Shown here piece by piece: positions 23,143 through 32,048 of a stretch of DNA of 40,531 bases. Under the pieces are notes generated by a model, which did not search any database, was not told the origin of the DNA, and worked only from the letters and a program-made list of their open reading frames with translations. The DNA lies in contig JAZUAU010000018.1 in the NCBI GenBank assembly GCA_045638145.1, forward strand, positions 1 to 40,531, given 5' to 3'. Position 1 is the stretch's first letter. The number at the start of each line of letters is the position of its first letter. The position numbers and the translations under genes are program-made. This DNA comes from SFWF01 sp045638145 (lineage in GTDB: Bacteria; Bacillota; Clostridia; Oscillospirales; Acutalibacteraceae).

Positions 23143-23721
23143 ATGTGGCAATATGAAAAAAAACTGCAATTCCCCGTAAAGATTAAAAATCCCGACCCCA
23201 AAGCCGCTAAAATACTCATCACGCAATTTGGCGGTCCTGATGGCGAGCTCGCCGCTTCGATGCGCTATCTTTCTCAAAGATACTCTATGCCTTATGCAGA
23301 ATTAAAGGGATTGCTTACTGATATAGGTACAGAAGAGCTGGCTCATATGGAAATGATTTCGGCAATGGTGCAGCAGTTAACGCGCGAGCTGACCCCCGAA
23401 CAGATTAAGGCTTCAGGCTTCGACACCTATTTTGTAGACCACACGGCAGGCGTTTACCCCGTTGCGGCAAGCGGTGTTCCCTTTACCGCGGCATATTTCG
23501 GTGTTAAGGGTGACGTGCTTACCGACCTGCACGAGGACCTTGCAGCGGAGCAGAAGGCACGCACAACCTATGACAACCTGCTTCGTCTTATCGATGACCC
23601 CGATATCAGAGAACCGCTTAAATTCCTCAGAGAGCGCGAAATCGTTCACTATCAGCGCTTCGGTGAAGCACAACCAACAAAGTGGAATGACTACGGCGGA
23701 GCAGCTGACAAAACCGCTTGA
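23143..23721 (+). CDS. cotJC: CotJC, manganese-catalase-like spore coat protein
   Basis: A 192-residue protein from ATG 23143 with AGGAGGAGATG upstream. It has the ferritin-like dimanganese catalase fold: a four-helix bundle with metal-ligand candidates in ELAASMRYLSQRY, GTEELAHMEMISAMV (ExxH), EDLAAEQKARTTYDNLL and LREREIVHYQRFGEA (ExxH). Members degrade hydrogen peroxide in the outer spore layers. It is the last gene of cotJABC, three bases after cotJB. The AT-rich accessory region starts shortly after it. Confidence 0.95.
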   Translation: MWQYEKKLQFPVKIKNPDPKAAKILITQFGGPDGELAASMRYLSQRYSMPYAELKGLLTDIGTEELAHMEMISAMVQQLTRELTPEQIKASGFDTYFVDHTAGVYPVAASGVPFTAAYFGVKGDVLTDLHEDLAAEQKARTTYDNLLRLIDDPDIREPLKFLREREIVHYQRFGEAQPTKWNDYGGAADKTA

Positions 23722-23756
23722 AATAAGGCTTTTTAAGTACATAAAGGAGATTTAAA

Positions 23757-23927
23757 ATGAAGCTGTTTAAGTGTATTGTTATGCTGATTTTAATATTAAT
23801 TACTGTTCGGACAGGCTATCTTGCACTTTTGTATAAGGTATCAACATCAACAGGCGCTTTTCTAATATGTTTAGGTATCACCTTGCTTGTTGCAAGTGAC
23901 GGCGGTCTTGAAAGAAAATCAAATTGA
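23757..23927 (+). CDS. 56-residue membrane microprotein
   Basis: A short ORF from ATG 23757 with AAGGAGATTTAA immediately upstream and stop TGA at 23925-23927. The product has two hydrophobic stretches, CIVMLILILITVRTGYLALL and GAFLICLGITLLVA, joined by a short polar turn, and a charged tail GGLERKSN. No family is recognised. It sits 35 bases after cotJC, could be read with the cotJ operon, and marks the border to the AT-rich island. The good ribosome binding site is the main evidence. Confidence 0.6.
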   Translation: MKLFKCIVMLILILITVRTGYLALLYKVSTSTGAFLICLGITLLVASDGGLERKSN

Positions 23928-23985
23928 ATCACTGCTATCTTAATTACGCCATAATATAATTAACCTACAAATTTTCAATTAATTG

Positions 23986-24014
23986 TTGATTTGTAGGTTA
24001 TTTTATGATATACT
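23986..24014 (+). promoter_or_regulatory. Promoter of the Fic module with overlapping inverted repeat
   Basis: TTGATT (23986-23991), 17-base spacer, TATACT (24009-24014). AACCTACAAAT (23962-23972) and ATTTGTAGGTT (23989-23999) form an 11-bp inverted repeat whose right arm overlaps the -35 box. It may be an operator for the Fic antitoxin or a terminator of the upstream gene. Confidence 0.65.
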
Positions 24015-24037
24015 ATTAGTAATCAGGAGGTAATAGT

Positions 24038-24559
24038 ATGACTGATATTATTTTTGAGTATAAAGAATTACTTGCAACAAAACTTGAAATTGAGCAAAAG
24101 CTTGGTGTTTTGCCAAAGGGATATATTTCTAAAAAGACGATTGGCGGTAAGCAATATTTATATTTGCAAACTCGCAACGGTGATACTGTTGAAAGTAAAT
24201 ATATTAAGGCGGAAGAAGCTCAAGATATAACAAATCAACTTTCCATAAGGAAAGAATATGAATCACAGTTGCCTGAGATTTTAATCAGACTTGCTGATAT
24301 TGAAACCGCTGCCGAGTTGTTGGATAAAGCATTGCTTCGTAAATTAAAAATGTTAAAGCTCACAAGTGGTATGGATAGTATATCTGCTGACGAGAAAGAA
24401 AAACGAATTTCCTTTTCTGATGCAATGACCTCAATTGAAGGTGTTCCCGTAAGCGATAGGGTAAAAAATGACCTTGCTAATTGGAAGAACGGCAATATTA
24501 CATTCTTATCGGTGTTTGAACAAACACTCAGAAGATACGGTTTTGTAACGGAGGTATAA
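24038..24559 (+). CDS. Fic antitoxin-like protein: DUF6788-like N-terminus, VbhA-like C-terminus
   Basis: A 173-residue protein encoded three bases before the Fic gene. Residues ~25-60 (LPKGYISKKTIGGKQYLYLQ and SKYIK) resemble the DUF6788 domain. Residues ~126-163 (FSDAMTSIEGVPVSD, then VKNDLANWKNGNITFLSV) resemble VbhA-type Fic inhibitors: an SIEG with Glu134 in the place of the inhibitory Glu, then the helix with W-x-x-G-x-I. The strict (S/T)xxxE(G/N) spacing is not met, since position -4 is Met. Gene order, antitoxin upstream of toxin, is as in class I Fic modules. Binding to the partner is inferred. Confidence 0.72.
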   Translation: MTDIIFEYKELLATKLEIEQKLGVLPKGYISKKTIGGKQYLYLQTRNGDTVESKYIKAEEAQDITNQLSIRKEYESQLPEILIRLADIETAAELLDKALLRKLKMLKLTSGMDSISADEKEKRISFSDAMTSIEGVPVSDRVKNDLANWKNGNITFLSVFEQTLRRYGFVTEV

Positions 24560-24562
24560 CGA

Positions 24563-25276
24563 ATGCGTGACCCTTATTTATATAATGATGTTAACGTCCT
24601 TAAAAATTTAGCAGATATAAAAGATTCAGAATTGCTCCGCAAGGCAGAGGCTGATATTACCGGTCTTTCTATGGCGGCAATTTATGATTATAAATATGAT
24701 AAGTTTAATACCGAAACTTTGCAGGATATTCATCGCAATATTTTCGGTCAGATATTTGATTGGGCGGGAGAATTCCGTACCATTCAAATGGTGAAATACG
24801 AAGACGTCCTCGGTGGTGATACTGTTCATTATGCTTATCCTAAGGAAATTAAAAAGCAGTTGAACGAAACAATGAGAGAAATCGCCAAGCTCAAAAGAAC
24901 CGGCGATAATGATAAGGATATAGTTTTTAAGCTTGTTCGTATTATAGCGAGCATTTGGCAAACACACCCCTTCCGTGAAGGTAATACAAGAACTGTTATA
25001 GTGTTCGCTGTTCTGCTTGCAAAATCAATGGGTTTTGAAGTTGAACACGAACTCTTTAAAACAAACTCGGCATACGTGCGCAACGCTCTCGTTTGGGCTT
25101 CACAAGGTATTTATTCTAAACATGAATACCTTGAACGCATCTTCTTCGATGCAATCCTCGGCGAAGATAACGACACCAACACCCCTACCGAAACCAAAGC
25201 AAGTAAATACGATACCATCGGCGAATACAAAGTTAAAGACTATAAAGAACGCCCGCATGAGTATACGGAAGAATAG
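24563..25276 (+). CDS. Fic/DOC family AMP-transferase
   Basis: A 237-residue protein. The active-site motif HPFREGNTR at residues 135-143 contains the catalytic His and the GN-type anion hole of Fic enzymes, and the beta-hairpin flap region is around GGDTVHYAYPK. LQDIHRNIFGQIFDWAGEFRTIQMVK is the preceding conserved helix. Fic proteins transfer AMP from ATP to hydroxyl groups of target proteins. No inhibitory helix is obvious in this protein, so control probably lies with the upstream partner. The C-terminal tail (~205-237) is acidic and variable. The gene is 42 bases ahead of the helicase and may be the start of the defence operon or a separate module. Confidence 0.93.
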   Translation: MRDPYLYNDVNVLKNLADIKDSELLRKAEADITGLSMAAIYDYKYDKFNTETLQDIHRNIFGQIFDWAGEFRTIQMVKYEDVLGGDTVHYAYPKEIKKQLNETMREIAKLKRTGDNDKDIVFKLVRIIASIWQTHPFREGNTRTVIVFAVLLAKSMGFEVEHELFKTNSAYVRNALVWASQGIYSKHEYLERIFFDAILGEDNDTNTPTETKASKYDTIGEYKVKDYKERPHEYTEE

Positions 25277-25318
25277 CGGATGTTACTTTACATTTAATTT
25301 TCAAAAAGGAGGATGAAT

Positions 25319-27952
25319 ATGCAACAAACACCTTTTCATGCGTATTATACTGCACGTATGTTAGATGCAGCTATACAAGACAACGATTTTGCACCCGTGT
25401 TTGCATCCTCCGGAATTGAAATATACCCATTCCAAATTGCGGCAGCCTCTTTTGCTTTACATTCTAATCAAAAAGGTGCCATTTTATGCGATGAAGCAGG
25501 TATGGGAAAAAGCCATGAAGCTATGCTTGTAATGGTTCAAAAATGGTTAGAAGGTTGCCGTAGGATTCTTCTTTGTATCCCAAATGCAGATTTATTAAAC
25601 CAATGGCTTGAACTTTTAAACGAATACTATACGGTTCCTTTTGTTAGCATCGTCAATACGAATGACTGGAATAACAACGGAAAAACTTTTGAGCAGGATG
25701 GGATTGTTATAACGACCTATGATTTTGCTTGTGAACATTTTAATGAGGCACAAGCGGTTGGGTGGGGATTAACGGTATTTGAAGAAGCAAATGTTTTGTC
25801 TGGTGTATATCTTCCCGACAATAAGCAGGCAAAAACACTTAAAAACATATCAAAAAACTCTTTTAAGTTACTGCTTACAGGCACACCTATTGAAAAGAAT
25901 ATAATGGATCTTTATGGTCTTGTATGGTTTATTGACGAAACCGTTTTACCTAATGAACAGGATTTTTTAAAACGGTATCTAAGGAGACCTGAAAATTATC
26001 CCGAACTCTCAGCAAAGGTCTCTAAATTTTGCTTTAGAACACTTCGTTCTCAGGCAAGGTCCTACGCAAAAATCACCGACCGCATTTTGTTGACCTATGA
26101 ATATGCCTTAACGCCTGCGGAACAAGAGTTATATAATAAGCTTTATACCTACATAAATAAGCCTAACAAAATTGCTTTTCCAGAGATGGATTCCTATGAT
26201 CTTGCTCTGAGAATTTTGGGGTTGCAAAGTTCCTCAACTGCCGCAATATTGCAAACCGTTAAAGGAATTATCAAACGTTTGCAGAGCAACTCAAATGCCA
26301 CAGTGGAATTAAATGAATGGCAAGAAATAAAACACTTGTGTGAATCTATTGCCACAGACAGTAAACTTATTGCTTTAAGGAAAATTTTAGATTCTGTTTT
26401 CTCAGCAAATAAAAAACTTGGTTCTTCTAAAAAGGCTGTTGTTTTTACCGAAAGTGTTGAAACACAAAAAATGCTTTATGAAGCTCTGAACGAAAATTAT
26501 GGCGTTGTAGTATATAACGGCTCAAAAAGCTTTGATGCCATTAAGCAATTTAAAGAACAAGCCGAAATATTAATCTCTACCGATAATGGCGCTAAAGGTT
26601 TTAATCTTCAGGATGCCGCTGTGGTCGTTCATTACGACCTCCCTTATAATACACTGAAGATTGAGCAGCGTATCGACCGTTGCCATCGTCTTGGTCAACA
26701 AAATGATGTTTTATCGATTGCTTTTATTGATAAGAATAATTTTTCCGATGTTCGCAAGTTGGAACTCGTTAATAAACGTGTTCTTGTTACGGACGGCGTT
26801 TTTGGTGTGAGTGATAATATTATTGGTGGTTTTACCGATAATCTCGATATTGGTATGCGAGAGGTATTATCAACACTTCGCAGTAAAACGCAAATTGAAA
26901 AGGATTATCAGGAAACTCTTTCCCATAAGGAAACTGTAAATAGACAGGCACTTTCGTCTGCAGAGGATATGTTATTTACAACCTTTACGAAAGAAATTGC
27001 AGATAAAATGCAATTAACGCCTAAATATATCAGCGATAAGGCAGAAAGTTTAAATGCAGACCTTTGGAGCATTGTAAAATACTTTTTTGAACAATATAAT
27101 CAAAATCATACTGAGTGTCATTTTATCATAGATGATGAAGCAAAAACTGTTACCGCATCAAACTATGAAAAATTGCCTACATTGTTTTATTATTGGGATG
27201 GTAGCAGAAACAAAAAGTATACAAGCCTAAAATCATACGGTATGTCACCCGATTTTAAGCCACATTATGGTCGTATTACATTATCAAGTATAATTGGCAG
27301 AGGAATTATTCATGAGATTGAATGTCCCGATGATGGCGTACTGTGCGTTAGGTCCAACATGGCTTCTTGCAGTGTTGCACTCTACAATGTTATAATGTCT
27401 AATAAAGAAAAGCAATTATGCGAAATGCCTGTACTGATTGGTGAAACCGAAGATGAAAAAGGACTCACAACTACTGAATGCACAGAAGTACTATCAGCCG
27501 AAGTTTTGTCCTTTACGTGCAGCACGCATAGTTCACCGCATTGGCTGAAAAGCAGTAGCAAACCGCATAAAATAGATAGACTGTTAGATTTGGAATCACT
27601 TATAGCCCAAAGACAAGATGGTTTTTCTGCTGGGACTGAAGAACGTATTCGCCAGTTAGAGTCTGAAATTAAGATTAAAAAGGCGGAACTAACAAAGCAA
27701 ATTGACCGTATGAATATAGAGCTATCTGAACTTGAAAGCCAGCGAGACGGCATTACTGATGACCGTATGAAACTGCTTTCGCTGGACAAGCAAATAAATA
27801 TGCTTCGGCAAACGGTTTTAAAACAAGAAGAAAATCAGTTCTTTGAAACAATGCGACTTGATTTAGAACTTGAAGACGGAATAAAAGAAATTACCGATGC
27901 TGAGAAGATTACGGCAAAGGCAGTTAGAGAATTTTTAATTAAGGTGGATTAG
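25319..27952 (+). CDS. SNF2-like helicase/translocase with C-terminal coiled coil
   Basis: 877 residues from ATG 25319; an ATG six bases earlier lies too close to the AAAGGAGG site. The N-terminal motor has Walker A DEAGMGKSH (58-66), motif II FEEAN (154-158, where DEAH is usual), and motif III LLTGTPIEKN (185-194). The second lobe has KKAVVFTESVETQKML, then STDNGAKGFNLQDA and IEQRIDRCHRLGQ (motifs V-VI). Residues ~770-860 form a charged coiled coil (RIRQLESEIKIKKAELTKQI). This fits a Swi2/Snf2 double-strand DNA translocase as in several defence systems (DISARM DrmD, Zorya ZorD), but no partners of those systems are here. The next gene starts at the following base. Confidence 0.87.
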   Translation: MQQTPFHAYYTARMLDAAIQDNDFAPVFASSGIEIYPFQIAAASFALHSNQKGAILCDEAGMGKSHEAMLVMVQKWLEGCRRILLCIPNADLLNQWLELLNEYYTVPFVSIVNTNDWNNNGKTFEQDGIVITTYDFACEHFNEAQAVGWGLTVFEEANVLSGVYLPDNKQAKTLKNISKNSFKLLLTGTPIEKNIMDLYGLVWFIDETVLPNEQDFLKRYLRRPENYPELSAKVSKFCFRTLRSQARSYAKITDRILLTYEYALTPAEQELYNKLYTYINKPNKIAFPEMDSYDLALRILGLQSSSTAAILQTVKGIIKRLQSNSNATVELNEWQEIKHLCESIATDSKLIALRKILDSVFSANKKLGSSKKAVVFTESVETQKMLYEALNENYGVVVYNGSKSFDAIKQFKEQAEILISTDNGAKGFNLQDAAVVVHYDLPYNTLKIEQRIDRCHRLGQQNDVLSIAFIDKNNFSDVRKLELVNKRVLVTDGVFGVSDNIIGGFTDNLDIGMREVLSTLRSKTQIEKDYQETLSHKETVNRQALSSAEDMLFTTFTKEIADKMQLTPKYISDKAESLNADLWSIVKYFFEQYNQNHTECHFIIDDEAKTVTASNYEKLPTLFYYWDGSRNKKYTSLKSYGMSPDFKPHYGRITLSSIIGRGIIHEIECPDDGVLCVRSNMASCSVALYNVIMSNKEKQLCEMPVLIGETEDEKGLTTTECTEVLSAEVLSFTCSTHSSPHWLKSSSKPHKIDRLLDLESLIAQRQDGFSAGTEERIRQLESEIKIKKAELTKQIDRMNIELSELESQRDGITDDRMKLLSLDKQINMLRQTVLKQEENQFFETMRLDLELEDGIKEITDAEKITAKAVREFLIKVD

Positions 27953-28843
27953 ATGAGTAAGTTACAAAAGGTTGGTGCAACAACAAATAAAAAATCTGAA
28001 GTTATACAAAGACAAACAGATTTTTCAAAAAGATGGAATATAAATTTTTCCGAAAACTTTGTTGCATTCAACAATCGTATTATTGTCATATTAGATGATG
28101 TGTATTTTGATTACTATTGGATGTCCCGTTTTGAGAGAGAAATATTTTACCAAATTGGTCAAAGTTATGTAGGCCAAAACTATTCTTCATATGCATTCTC
28201 GTTTTCAACAACCTATTTGTATAAATTTCTAAACAAACTTGACTTATCTAAAAAGTCACATCAGACACTTTTAATTAGGCTTTTGGAAAGCATATTGAAT
28301 TCTGGATATGATATAGGGATTCCTGAAATAGCAAGAAAAATATCTGAAGCACTTGTTTTGTCGGGAATTAACATTGAAATTTACAAGCGTGGCTCGGAAT
28401 ATTTGTTTTATCCTTCAGGTGCGGAAATTTTAGATGCTAAATTGGTTAACGATAATTTGAATTGGTTAGAATTTTATCCGAAAGCTCGAGAAAAAATGCA
28501 TTCAGCATTATCTTTGCAACAGCGTAACGGTCAACCGCGTCAAATTATTGATAATATGCGATTGTGTTTTGAACTGTTCCTTAAACAGTATTTAAATAAT
28601 GAAAAATCATTAGAAAATCAAAAAGAGTTGTTGGGAAAAAAGCTGAAAGAAAATGCCGTATCTAAGGAAATACGAGATATGTATGCAACCCTTTTCTCTT
28701 TTTACACTACATATAACAACCAGAACGTTAAACATGCCGATAATTGTTTGAGTGTCGAGACAGAGTATATTATATATTTAACAGGTACTTTTATTAGATT
28801 TTTAATTCAAGTAGATAAACAGGAGGAAAAGAAAAATGGCTGA
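27953..28843 (+). CDS. HEPN-like protein of unknown function
   Basis: A 296-residue protein starting directly after the helicase stop, with AAGGTGG inside the helicase end as binding site; its last eight bases overlap the mod start. The N-terminal ~170 residues match nothing I recognise. The C-terminal ~110 residues are helical and resemble HEPN domains of Abi-type proteins: QQRNGQPRQIIDNMRLCFELFLKQYL, and TTYNNQNVKHADN where Rx4-6H is expected. The His is present but the Arg appears to be replaced, so RNase activity is doubtful and a sensing or scaffold role is possible. Low GC like its neighbours. Confidence 0.6.
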   Translation: MSKLQKVGATTNKKSEVIQRQTDFSKRWNINFSENFVAFNNRIIVILDDVYFDYYWMSRFEREIFYQIGQSYVGQNYSSYAFSFSTTYLYKFLNKLDLSKKSHQTLLIRLLESILNSGYDIGIPEIARKISEALVLSGINIEIYKRGSEYLFYPSGAEILDAKLVNDNLNWLEFYPKAREKMHSALSLQQRNGQPRQIIDNMRLCFELFLKQYLNNEKSLENQKELLGKKLKENAVSKEIRDMYATLFSFYTTYNNQNVKHADNCLSVETEYIIYLTGTFIRFLIQVDKQEEKKNG

Positions 28844-30752
28844 TATTATGGATGGAATGAGCATGAATTTAGAACAGGCTAATATGGACAAGCTAAAAGC
28901 AGCATTTCCGGAATGCTTTGCCGAGGGTAAACTGGATATTGATAAATTGCTTTCTCTTTGCGGTGAATATATCGATAATGACTTTGAAAAGTATAAATTT
29001 GAGTGGAAAGGTAAGGCTGAGAGCCTTCGTCTTGCCCAAAAGCGCTCTACAGGCACACTTCGTCCTTGCCCGGAAGATAGCGTGAATTGGAATACCACCC
29101 AAAACCTTTACATAGAGGGAGATAACCTCGAAGTTTTAAAGCTCTTACAGACGGCATATTTCCGTAAGGTTAAAATGATTTATATCGATCCTCCTTATAA
29201 CACCGGAAATGATTTTGTATATGAGGACGATTTTGCTGATCCTATGGCTCGTTATAAAGAGGTTACTCAGCAAACCACAAAATCCAATCCTGAAACTATG
29301 GGTAGATTCCATACAAATTGGCTTAATATGATGTATCCGCGCCTTCGCCTTGCCTCTAACCTTTTGCGAGATGATGGTGTAATTTTCATTTCAATTGATG
29401 AAAATGAAATAACAAATTTAAGAAAAATTTGTGATGAAGTTTTTGGTGAAGAAAATTTTGTGGCACAAATAACTGTTCAAACAAATCCGCGCGGAAGAAC
29501 TTTTGATAGATTTATCGCAAAAACACATGAATATATAGTGGTGTATGTTAAAGCAATAGATGTAGATGCTTTATATGAAATTCCGAAAGATGAAAAAGCA
29601 ATAGCAGGATATTCAAAATCTGATGAAAATGGTTCATATAGATTATTAGAATTAAGAAATAGGAACCCTGTATTTAATAGAACAAACAGACCTTTAATGT
29701 TTTATCCTTTCTATGCCGATCCTGAAAAATTAGATGTTTCTCTAGAAAAGACAGAAAGACATACAGTTGAGATTTATCCACGTAATTCACAAGGTGTTGA
29801 TGGATGTTGGACTTGGGGATTGTCAAAAGCCAAGAGTCAAATTTCATTACTTGTTGCAAACCTTGCAAGCACTGGAAAATGGAGCGTGTTTAGAAAGGAC
29901 TATCTTGAAGGTAGTAGTCTTTTTACTAAGAGCAAGGGATTATGGCTTGAAAAAGAGATGAACCACGAGAACGGAAAAGAAATGATTGGTCAGCTTTTTG
30001 GAAATACACCTTTTGATTTTCCAAAATCAGTTGATTATATCAAAAAGTGTTTGTTGCTTGGAACATGCAAAGAAGATGACATTGTTCTCGACTTTTTCTC
30101 CGGTTCTGCTACTACTGCACATGCTGTTATGCAGTTAAATAAAGAAGACGGTGGTAACCGTAAATTTATTTGTGTTCAGTTACCCGAAGTATGTGAAGAG
30201 AACACCGAGGCATATAAAGCAGGATACAAAACTATTTGTGAGATAGGAAAAGAACGTATTCGCCGTGCAGGAAAAAGTTTGTCCGAAACTGATGCACAAT
30301 TAACTCTTGATGATGCAGAAAAATCTCCTCTCGACATCGGTTTCCGTGTTTTAAAGTTGGATTCTTCAAACTTAAAAACATGGGATACTACCCCTGTTGA
30401 AGAAGAACAGATGAGCTTGTTTGTTGAAAGAATGAACAATATGGTTCACCGTGTGAAAACCGACCGTACCGATATGGATATGGTCTTTGAAGTTATGCTT
30501 AAATTAGGTGTTCAACCTACCACTGTTGTAGAGAAAAAGGATGTTAACGGTAAGACTGTTTATACCGTTGGCAATGATTCCTTATTGCTTATCTGCCTTG
30601 CAGAAAATGTAAAACCCGAAGATGTTGAAGCCATGGCAGAATTTGCACCCGGAAAGATCGTCATCTCCCGCGATTCGTTTGCAGATGACACCGCAATGGC
30701 AAACGCCCACTATATCCTCCGCGACAGAAAAATCGAACTTAAACTGGTGTGA
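28836..30752 (+). CDS. mod: Type III restriction-modification methyltransferase (Mod)
   Basis: A 638-residue adenine-N6 methyltransferase, the usual length of Mod. Circular-permuted beta class: motif IV YIDPPYNTGNDF (DPPY 118-121) precedes the SAM motif VLDFFSGSATTAHAV (about 416-430). The segment between (~210-400) is the expected target-recognition domain. The N-terminus EGDNLEVLKLLQ contains motif X-like elements. Start at ATG 28836 behind AGGAGG, overlapping the previous gene. In type III systems Mod alone methylates one strand of an asymmetric site, and Mod2Res cleaves between inversely oriented unmodified sites. Its res lies at 32049, separated by two extra genes. Confidence 0.94.
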   Translation: MADIMDGMSMNLEQANMDKLKAAFPECFAEGKLDIDKLLSLCGEYIDNDFEKYKFEWKGKAESLRLAQKRSTGTLRPCPEDSVNWNTTQNLYIEGDNLEVLKLLQTAYFRKVKMIYIDPPYNTGNDFVYEDDFADPMARYKEVTQQTTKSNPETMGRFHTNWLNMMYPRLRLASNLLRDDGVIFISIDENEITNLRKICDEVFGEENFVAQITVQTNPRGRTFDRFIAKTHEYIVVYVKAIDVDALYEIPKDEKAIAGYSKSDENGSYRLLELRNRNPVFNRTNRPLMFYPFYADPEKLDVSLEKTERHTVEIYPRNSQGVDGCWTWGLSKAKSQISLLVANLASTGKWSVFRKDYLEGSSLFTKSKGLWLEKEMNHENGKEMIGQLFGNTPFDFPKSVDYIKKCLLLGTCKEDDIVLDFFSGSATTAHAVMQLNKEDGGNRKFICVQLPEVCEENTEAYKAGYKTICEIGKERIRRAGKSLSETDAQLTLDDAEKSPLDIGFRVLKLDSSNLKTWDTTPVEEEQMSLFVERMNNMVHRVKTDRTDMDMVFEVMLKLGVQPTTVVEKKDVNGKTVYTVGNDSLLLICLAENVKPEDVEAMAEFAPGKIVISRDSFADDTAMANAHYILRDRKIELKLV

Positions 30753-30762
30753 GGAAAATATT

Positions 30763-31344
30763 ATGCAAAACAATAGCATTTATATTTCAGGATACTTTGA
30801 TGATGAGGATTTAGAAGTCCTGAACGAATATGAAAAAGAACTGGCAGATATGAATATATCTCTTTTTAAACGCAACTTAAAGGGCGGGATATATAATTCT
30901 GCACTCGATTTTGCTGATTTAGAAGTTTTAATGTTTTCCTATGAACTTATCAAAAGTTTTGTCTTTTCAGGAAGTTATGACATTATAAAAAATATGATTC
31001 TAAAATTGTGGGATACAACTAAAAAATTCTGTGGTGAAAAACTACCATTCACAGTAGGGTTAAGCGGAATCCCCACAATTAACGGAACGGAAAATATTAA
31101 ATGCAAGATATATGGTTGGCTGTCTAAAAAACAAAAAGAAAAAGTTATCGAAAAGACTTTTGAACTGGCAAAGCAGATAGAAGAGCATCAGTACGAACTT
31201 ATGAAAAGAAGTATATATTACAATGCTTTTAATGCACATGTTTTTTCTTATGATAACGAAAAAGAAGTTCTTTCCGAGATAGATATTGAAAAAGAGGTTA
31301 AGAAGAAAATCGAAGAACAACAAAATAAAGATGAAGGAGTTTGA
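30763..31344 (+). CDS. Unknown 193-residue protein between mod and the TIR gene
   Basis: Starts at ATG 30763 with GAGGAAAAT upstream, 10 bases after the mod stop; the longer open frame back to 30622 overlaps mod out of frame and is discarded. No family recognised. Composition: an acidic N-terminus (GYFDDEDLEVLNEYEKELAD), a helical middle (SGSYDIIKNMILKLWDTTKKF), a possible beta section (LPFTVGLSGIPTINGTENIK), and a long charged helix at the C-terminus (about 120-193). No membrane helix or signal peptide. Five bases separate it from the TIR gene; its constant company with that gene is the main clue and suggests an adaptor or regulator. Confidence 0.8.
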   Translation: MQNNSIYISGYFDDEDLEVLNEYEKELADMNISLFKRNLKGGIYNSALDFADLEVLMFSYELIKSFVFSGSYDIIKNMILKLWDTTKKFCGEKLPFTVGLSGIPTINGTENIKCKIYGWLSKKQKEKVIEKTFELAKQIEEHQYELMKRSIYYNAFNAHVFSYDNEKEVLSEIDIEKEVKKKIEEQQNKDEGV

Positions 31345-31348
31345 TTGT

Positions 31349-32044
31349 ATGGCATCTTTTAGAAGGCCTAATATGTCAAAAATTAATAGTGCGATAAATA
31401 AAATGAAATCTGCAAACAATCAATTTCAGCGTGATGCTAATCGAGCTATTAGAGAGCTTAAAAGTTTAGAATCAAAGGTTAAAACCGAACAGAGAAAACT
31501 AAAATCAGTTTCAAGACCTACTGTCATTTCCTCGCGTTCAAGTGTTCAGCACGTAAACGAAATTTATGATTTTTTGCAAGAAAATTATATAGATCAGAGC
31601 ACCCAGCCTCGCGAAGTGAGGGATGTGTTTATTTCTTATGCACATGAGGATCGAGAAGCCTTTGTTAAGCCGTTAGTTGATGAATTAGCAAAAAGAAATA
31701 TTACTCGTTGGTATGACGATGAACAACAAGTGAATATGTGGGGACACAGCCTCAGAGAAGAAATAGATGCCGGTATTAAATCCTCAAAGTTCTGTATGGT
31801 AGTATTTTCGAAGAACTATTTTAAGAAATATTGGACAAAAAGAGAACTCGATGGAATTCTTATGAAAGAAAGAATCGACAATGGACAAATTTTACCAATT
31901 TGGCATCAAATTGAAGAAAAGGATATGTATGAATTTAGCCCGATGCTTTCAAGTATGATGGCTTTTTCAACCTCTATCTATACCGTTGAAGAAATTTGTG
32001 ATGCTATAGAATCAAAAATAAGAAATTCTGTTTCTGCGGAGTAA
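31349..32044 (+). CDS. TIR-domain protein (candidate NAD+-consuming effector)
   Basis: A 231-residue protein from ATG 31349 with AAGGAG upstream. Residues ~8-52 are a Lys/Arg-rich helix likely to form a coiled coil (KSANNQFQRDANRAIRELKS), followed by a linker and a TIR domain from ~91: RDVFISYAHEDREAFVKPLV (strand A and box 1), TRWYDDEQQVNMWGHSLREE (BB loop), KFCMVVFSKNYFKKYWTKRE with Glu166 at the place of the catalytic glutamate of NADase TIRs (WxxxE). Bacterial TIR effectors deplete NAD+ or make cyclic ADP-ribose signals. Nested between mod and res, 4 bases before res, it could be an abortive-infection arm of the R-M system. Confidence 0.9.
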   Translation: MASFRRPNMSKINSAINKMKSANNQFQRDANRAIRELKSLESKVKTEQRKLKSVSRPTVISSRSSVQHVNEIYDFLQENYIDQSTQPREVRDVFISYAHEDREAFVKPLVDELAKRNITRWYDDEQQVNMWGHSLREEIDAGIKSSKFCMVVFSKNYFKKYWTKRELDGILMKERIDNGQILPIWHQIEEKDMYEFSPMLSSMMAFSTSIYTVEEICDAIESKIRNSVSAE

Positions 32045-32048
32045 TATT

